Assembly: GCA_964498785.1 (NCBI GenBank)
Contig: CAZCJL010000063.1
Span: 1 to 37,528, forward strand
Reading direction: 5' to 3'
DNA length: 37,528 nucleotides
From: Mariaggregatimicrobium sp964498785
Lineage (GTDB): Bacteria; Zhuqueibacterota; Zhuqueibacteria; Thermofontimicrobiales; Thiofontviventaceae
In this document: positions 33,184 to 37,528 of the stretch, one piece after another
How positions within the stretch are numbered: position 1 is the first letter of the stretch
Layout of the letters: every line of letters begins with the position of its first letter
Position numbers and translations under genes: made by a program
Notes under the pieces: model-generated
What the model saw: the letters and a program-made list of their open reading frames with translations, nothing else
The model's database searches: none
Told to the model about the DNA's origin: nothing

Positions 33184-34065
33184 ATGGAAAAACTTGGATT
33201 CATTGGATTGGGGATCATGGGAAATCCCATGTCAAAAAATTTAATAAAAGCCGGATATTCATTGACAGTTTATGATATTCACCAGGAATCTGTGAATGAT
33301 GTGGTAAAAGCAGGCGCGACGGCCGTGAAAACCTGCAAAGAAGTCGCCGAACAAAGCGATGTCGTGATTACAATGGTGCCGGATTCCCCGGAAGTAGAAG
33401 CGGTTGTCTATGGTGAACAGGGCGTTCTGGAAGGTGTGAAATCGGGAATGCTGTTCATCGACATGTCAACGATTGCCCCGGCGACATCACAAAAAGTGTA
33501 TCAATCATTGCAGGAAAAAGGTGTGGACGCACTGGATGCGCCGGTATCCGGCGGTCAGGTTGGCGCGGAAGCCGGAACGCTGTCGATTATGGTCGGTGGC
33601 TCGGATGCTGCATTTAAACGCGCATTACCGATTCTGGAAGTGATGGGCAAAAATATCGTCCACATCGGTGATGCCGGCGCCGGACAGGTGACAAAAGCCT
33701 GCAATCAGATCGTTGTGGGAATGACGATTCAGGCAGTTGCCGAAGCGCTGACACTGGCGAAAAAGTCCGGGGTGAATGTGGAAAAAGTGCGGGAAGCGCT
33801 GCTGGGTGGATTTGCCCAGAGCCGAATTTTAGATTTGCACGGACAGCGAGTTATCGATAGAAATTTTGAGCCGGGTTTCAAAGTAAAGCTGCATCGTAAA
33901 GATATGAATATTGCATTGCAGACCGGCAAGGACCTGTCTGTTCCGTTGCACGGTTCTGCCATTGTTGCGGCGCAAATGGATGCACTTCTGGCGCAGGGAA
34001 ACGGCGATCTGGATCATTCCGCACTGGCGCTTTTGTTAGAACAAATGGCGAACGTTGCTGATTAA
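33184..34065 (+). CDS. garR: Tartronate semialdehyde reductase-like beta-hydroxyacid dehydrogenase, copy 1
   Basis: This 293-residue protein is a beta-hydroxyacid dehydrogenase with the NAD(P) loop GFIGLGIMGNPM, the substrate loop DAPVSGGQVGAEAGTL and the catalytic lysine K171 in GAGQVTKACNQ. The C-terminal FEPGFKVKLHRKDMNIAL is typical of 2-hydroxy-3-oxopropionate reductases (GarR/GlxR). These reduce tartronate semialdehyde to D-glycerate. It has a TAGGAG site, follows the aldolase by 30 bases, and overlaps or abuts the second copy, so channelling of the aldolase product is plausible. Related dehydrogenases act on 3-hydroxyisobutyrate and similar acids, so the substrate is inferred. Confidence 0.85.
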   Translation: MEKLGFIGLGIMGNPMSKNLIKAGYSLTVYDIHQESVNDVVKAGATAVKTCKEVAEQSDVVITMVPDSPEVEAVVYGEQGVLEGVKSGMLFIDMSTIAPATSQKVYQSLQEKGVDALDAPVSGGQVGAEAGTLSIMVGGSDAAFKRALPILEVMGKNIVHIGDAGAGQVTKACNQIVVGMTIQAVAEALTLAKKSGVNVEKVREALLGGFAQSRILDLHGQRVIDRNFEPGFKVKLHRKDMNIALQTGKDLSVPLHGSAIVAAQMDALLAQGNGDLDHSALALLLEQMANVAD

Positions 34066-34079
34066 TGATTGGAGGAATG

Positions 34080-34955
34080 ATGGATCGAATCGGTTTTATC
34101 GGACTGGGAATCATGGGCCGTCCGATGGCAAAAAATTTGTTAAACGCAGGATATACGCTGACTGTCATCGACATCAATCCGCAGTCGGTAGATGAACTTG
34201 TAAAAGCTGGTGCAATCTCTGCTGAAAATCCGAGCGACGTTGCTCGTGATAGCGATATCGTGATCACCATGTTACCGGATTCGCCGGATGTGGAACAGGT
34301 CGTTTTGGGGGATGAGGGCGTCATTTACGGAATAAAAGAGGGCGCCCTGTTCATCGATATGTCCACCATTGCTCCGGCGATGTCCATTAAAATTTATAAA
34401 GCGCTGCAACAAAAGAACGTGCAGTCACTGGACGCACCGGTGTCCGGAGGATATATGGGCGCAGAAAACCGGACACTGTCAATAATGATCGGCGGCGACA
34501 GAACTGCATTTGACAGAGCGTTTCCTGTTTTCCAGACACTTGGTAAAAATATTGTTTATATGGGAGAAGCTGGCGCGGGTCAGGTGACAAAAACCTGTAA
34601 TCAGATCATCGTTGGCGTTACGCTACAGGCAGTGTCCGAAGCGTTGACCCTGGCAAATGCTGCCGGTGTGGATGCGCATAAAGTCAGGCAGGCGTTGTTA
34701 GGTGGTTTTGCCCAAAGCAAGGTGCTGGATCATCAGGGTGAGCGAATTATTGAAGGAAATTTTGAACCCGGCTTTAAACTGAAACTCCATCGAAAAGACC
34801 TCAATATTTCGCTGGAAACCGGAAAAGAACAGCAGACGCCGCTGCCATGTACTGCGATCGTGGCTCAACTGATGGATGCCGGAATGGCGCAGGGATTCGG
34901 AGAAGCGGATCACACCACAATCACAAAAATTTTTAAATCAACCGACAGGTCGTAA
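34080..34955 (+). CDS. garR: Tartronate semialdehyde reductase-like beta-hydroxyacid dehydrogenase, copy 2
   Basis: This tandem paralog of the preceding gene keeps GFIGLGIMGRPM, DAPVSGGYMGAEN and GAGQVTKTCNQ. The frame opens at 34065 in a TAATG overlap with copy 1. The ATG at 34080 is chosen because GGAGG lies just upstream and because the start then aligns residue for residue with copy 1, placing the catalytic lysine at 171 in both. The C-terminal 25 residues differ most (QGFGEADHTTITKIFK). Keeping two copies may reflect different cofactor or aldehyde preference. It is followed after one base by the MFS-propeller gene. Confidence 0.85.
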   Translation: MDRIGFIGLGIMGRPMAKNLLNAGYTLTVIDINPQSVDELVKAGAISAENPSDVARDSDIVITMLPDSPDVEQVVLGDEGVIYGIKEGALFIDMSTIAPAMSIKIYKALQQKNVQSLDAPVSGGYMGAENRTLSIMIGGDRTAFDRAFPVFQTLGKNIVYMGEAGAGQVTKTCNQIIVGVTLQAVSEALTLANAAGVDAHKVRQALLGGFAQSKVLDHQGERIIEGNFEPGFKLKLHRKDLNISLETGKEQQTPLPCTAIVAQLMDAGMAQGFGEADHTTITKIFKSTDRS

Positions 34956-34956
34956 A

Positions 34957-37353
34957 ATGAATCAACAAAATGATTTTGATCGTAAAAAACAGGCGATAAA
35001 ATATCTGCGATGGGGAATTGTCGTTCTGCTGATGTTGGGAATGGTGAACAGTTATTTTGATCGGATGAATATGTCTTTTGCTGCGTCATCAATTAGCCGG
35101 GAGTTTGGTCGCTGGGTGCAAATTTTCAAAGTGATGGTGAACCACCCGGCGGATCAATCCGGCGTCCCTCTGGCGATGAACGATGATCATGGTGTGGTTG
35201 GAGCCGGAATTTCTGATGCCGAAATGAAAAGTCTCGCCTGTTTCCTGAATCGTGAGGATACGGTGTGGACTGTGGGAGCGCATTTTAAACCGGATTTTGT
35301 GAATGCTGATTCGATAATCATGCAGTCTGTGGCAGTGAATGGGGATAATGCCGTTGTCAGCGTTAAAGACTTAAAGGCAGGTCGTAGCGTCGTTTACCTG
35401 TTAAATTATCAAAAATCGGAAGGTCCAAATGAGGCAGGTAATTGGGTACTCGAAACCACACTTGCTCCGGCAACACCTGTGCTGAATCAGGATTTTGGCA
35501 AATCTGTCTCAATGAATGAAAATAACGTGATTGTTGGCGCCACGGGAGATGATGGAGCAGCATACATTTTTCACCAGGAAAATGACGATTGGGTTGAGGC
35601 GGCTCACCTCATGCCGGAAGAAAATCATCCGGGATCACAATTTGGACAATCGGTTGCAATTGACGGTGAATTTGCAATGGTGGGGTTCCCGGATGGAAAT
35701 GATGGCAAGGGCAGCATCATCGTCTATCAACAGAAAAACGAGCAGTGGTCACGATTGCAGGAACTGACATTTGAAAACGGGATTGTTGGCGATCGATTCG
35801 GATGTTCAGTAGCTATGCATGATGAATATGCTATCATTGGAGCGGAAGAGACGAATTCTGGCCCGGGAAAAAGTGGAGCGGCATACATCTACAAAAAAAT
35901 TGAGGATGGCTGGGAGTATTACAAAACACTGTTACCGGACGCGGAACTACGACTGACGAATTTTGGTCGACAGGTAGCGCTTCACGGGAATCACGCGATT
36001 GTCGGCTCTGGCTCTCAAAACGTTACGGAGGAAGGGACTGCTCTGATTTTTCATCGCGAGGGTAAACGATGGGTGCAGCAGGCTGTATTAACTCCCCGTG
36101 AAAAAGTGGCGCAGTTTGGCCGGTCGGTTGCAATCAGCGGTGAAAACTATGCCATCGTAAGTGGAGAATCGTTAGATTCAGAAAACGGGATTGGCTTTAT
36201 TTTCAGGCATTATCCCATGGATCCTACCAGAATGGGATTTATTCTTGCAATGTTCTTCTGGGCGTATGGAATTATGCAGGTTCCGGCCGGACGACTGGTG
36301 GATAAATTCGGGATTCGTAAATTATACACCACCAGCTTTTTTCTGTGGGCATTTGTGGCAACCGCGTTTGGTCTGGCAACCAGTATATGGATGTTTATCG
36401 CATTGCGGGCGTTGTTAGGCGTTCTGGAATCCGTGTCAGCGCCGGCCAGCATGGCATTTATTGGGCGCTATTTTGATGAGAAAGAGCGCGGACTGGCAAC
36501 TGGTATTTATCTTGCCGGTACAAAATTGGGTCCATCAATTGGTGGAATTTTGGCAGCGTGGCTTATTGGATCATTTGGCTGGCGGATGTTATTTGTTTTA
36601 TGCGGACTGGTACCGTTGATATGGCTGATCCCGTGGGAATACTATTATCGTAAACTGGAGAAAAGACTCGGCGAGCGAAATGTGAAAGTTGGCGATGTAC
36701 AACCATCAGGATCAGTATCAGGTAAAAAATTAATTCCATTGGCCACGCTTTTTAAATACAAGAAAACCTGGGGCGTATTCTGGGGCAGCGCGGCATATTC
36801 GTATGTGCTGGTGCTTTATTTAAGCTGGCTTCCGACATATTTTCGAGAGCAAATGCATTTTTCACTTTCAAAAATGGGAGCATTTTCCGGGATCGCTTTC
36901 GGCGGCGTCGCGATCATGGTTCCTTTAGCCGGAGCGGCTGCTGATTTCTTAATTCGACGGGGAATTGATATCACAAAGGTTCGCAAAGGATTTATCATCG
37001 CAGGATTTTTGATGGGTTCACTGATTATTCCGGTGCCGTTTATTAGTAATCCGGATTACGCCGTCACGTTCCTACTAATAGCGATTGTGAGCATGGGCAT
37101 GGCAACCGCAAATACCTGGGCGATTATGCAGGCAGTGGCGCCGGAAAACACTACCGGAACGCTTGCTGGCGTTCAGAACCTCGGGGGGTCAGTGGGAGCC
37201 GCTGTTGCCCCGCTGTTGACAGGATTCATGGTAAGCGCCAGCGGAACATTCAACTCTGCGTTTGTTTTAGCCGGAGTTATCATGTTGTCAGGAATTTTGA
37301 ATTATATTTTTTTAATTGGCAAAGTGGAACGCATTCAGGTAGATAGTCAGTAA
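34957..37353 (+). CDS. ACS-type MFS permease with a seven-bladed FG-GAP propeller inserted in periplasmic loop 1
   Basis: The ATG at 34957 gives 798 residues; the frame opens upstream only inside the previous gene. Residues 15-51 are the first helix of an anion:cation-symporter-type MFS protein, including the YFDRMNMSFAASSISREFG signature. At that point, normally followed directly by helix 2, about 368 residues (52-419) intervene. Seven FG-GAP-type blades are visible, with repeats such as FGKSVSMNENNVIVGA, FGQSVAIDGEFAMVG, FGCSVAMHDEYAIIGA and FGRSVAISGENYAIVSG. The MFS then resumes at MDPTRMGFILAMFFWAYG, with the loop motif GRLVDKFGIRK and the remaining eleven helices. By MFS topology the insert lies in the periplasm. 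Family members import glucarate, galactarate, hexuronates or similar acids, which fits the adjacent aldolase and reductases. Confidence 0.9.
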   Translation: MNQQNDFDRKKQAIKYLRWGIVVLLMLGMVNSYFDRMNMSFAASSISREFGRWVQIFKVMVNHPADQSGVPLAMNDDHGVVGAGISDAEMKSLACFLNREDTVWTVGAHFKPDFVNADSIIMQSVAVNGDNAVVSVKDLKAGRSVVYLLNYQKSEGPNEAGNWVLETTLAPATPVLNQDFGKSVSMNENNVIVGATGDDGAAYIFHQENDDWVEAAHLMPEENHPGSQFGQSVAIDGEFAMVGFPDGNDGKGSIIVYQQKNEQWSRLQELTFENGIVGDRFGCSVAMHDEYAIIGAEETNSGPGKSGAAYIYKKIEDGWEYYKTLLPDAELRLTNFGRQVALHGNHAIVGSGSQNVTEEGTALIFHREGKRWVQQAVLTPREKVAQFGRSVAISGENYAIVSGESLDSENGIGFIFRHYPMDPTRMGFILAMFFWAYGIMQVPAGRLVDKFGIRKLYTTSFFLWAFVATAFGLATSIWMFIALRALLGVLESVSAPASMAFIGRYFDEKERGLATGIYLAGTKLGPSIGGILAAWLIGSFGWRMLFVLCGLVPLIWLIPWEYYYRKLEKRLGERNVKVGDVQPSGSVSGKKLIPLATLFKYKKTWGVFWGSAAYSYVLVLYLSWLPTYFREQMHFSLSKMGAFSGIAFGGVAIMVPLAGAAADFLIRRGIDITKVRKGFIIAGFLMGSLIIPVPFISNPDYAVTFLLIAIVSMGMATANTWAIMQAVAPENTTGTLAGVQNLGGSVGAAVAPLLTGFMVSASGTFNSAFVLAGVIMLSGILNYIFLIGKVERIQVDSQ

Positions 37354-37528
37354 ATTTTATAAGTCAAAATATTTGCTCTTGTTTCGAATTTATTTTTTTG
37401 ATAATTGATATTTTTTTATATTTTGTTACACGCGTGTCGCGTTAAGCTAAATTCAAGAAAAATTTGCTACAATTTTATTGTATCCATTCAATAATTGATG
37501 GTGTGCATCAAAGCTTTCGGATTCTCTT
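37354..37528. other. Right-edge intergenic sequence with a small palindrome
   Basis: This AT-rich tail after the MFS-propeller gene shows no gene and no strong terminator hairpin. A perfect 10-base palindrome ACACGCGTGT lies at 37428-37437 and could be a regulator site for a gene beyond the window. Confidence 0.35.

Overview
The window reads like an accessory-rich stretch of a Gram-negative bacterial chromosome. It has signal peptides and lipoproteins, a Wzc/TolC-type export pair, hybrid histidine kinases, FG-GAP beta-propellers and weak Shine-Dalgarno signals on several genes. The dispersed repeats carrying GTCATTCTGA arms and the gene content recall bacteria of the FCB assemblage (Calditrichota, KSB1, Ignavibacteria and similar), but no marker gene fixes the phylum. 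No rRNA, tRNA, CRISPR array or transposase gene was seen.

Layout. (i) 63-3838, minus strand: an exopolysaccharide operon with a membrane sugar transferase, a half-size TolC-like protein and a Wzc-like chain-length ATPase that lacks the usual tyrosine tail. (ii) 4158-8170, minus: a signalling operon with a GAF-PAS hybrid kinase, a receiver-kinase and a stand-alone receiver. (iii) 8171-11018, minus: a decayed GH2-like glycosidase remnant, a RelE/RHH toxin-antitoxin pair with a palindromic operator, and a chimeric gene joining sigma-70 region 2 to half a receiver and a LytTR domain. (iv) 11019-11879: an AT-rich divergent region with two good promoter candidates, one overlapping a perfect 16-bp palindrome. 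(v) 11880-37353, plus strand: a long run of carbohydrate-use genes. It holds two secreted propeller proteins, a secreted beta-rich protein, a GH31 glycosidase, a Gfo/Idh/MocA oxidoreductase, a pair of paralogous lipoproteins flanking an (alpha/alpha)6-type glycosidase, a SUMF1-fold protein, a sugar MFS permease, an Eis-like GNAT, a DUF4861-like lipoprotein, a KdgF-like cupin, an HpcH/HpaI aldolase, two tandem GarR-like reductases and a second MFS permease.

Working model (inference): polysaccharide is bound and cut outside the cell or in the periplasm by the propeller and GH31 proteins and possibly by the uncharacterised lipoproteins. Unsaturated uronates are linearised by the KdgF-like cupin. 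A 2-keto-3-deoxy-acid is split by the aldolase into pyruvate and an aldehyde such as tartronate semialdehyde, which the GarR paralogs reduce. No uronate lyase or sugar-acid dehydratase is recognisable here, so the pathway is incomplete in this window or uses unrecognised enzymes.

The most striking object is the last gene. It is an ACS-type MFS permease whose first periplasmic loop contains a complete-looking seven-bladed FG-GAP propeller of about 368 residues, in frame at both junctions. The second is the sigma2/half-receiver/LytTR chimera. Intergenic gaps carry a MITE-like family in which two different hairpin cores share the same long terminal inverted repeats, and a 181-bp tandem repeat built of hairpins.
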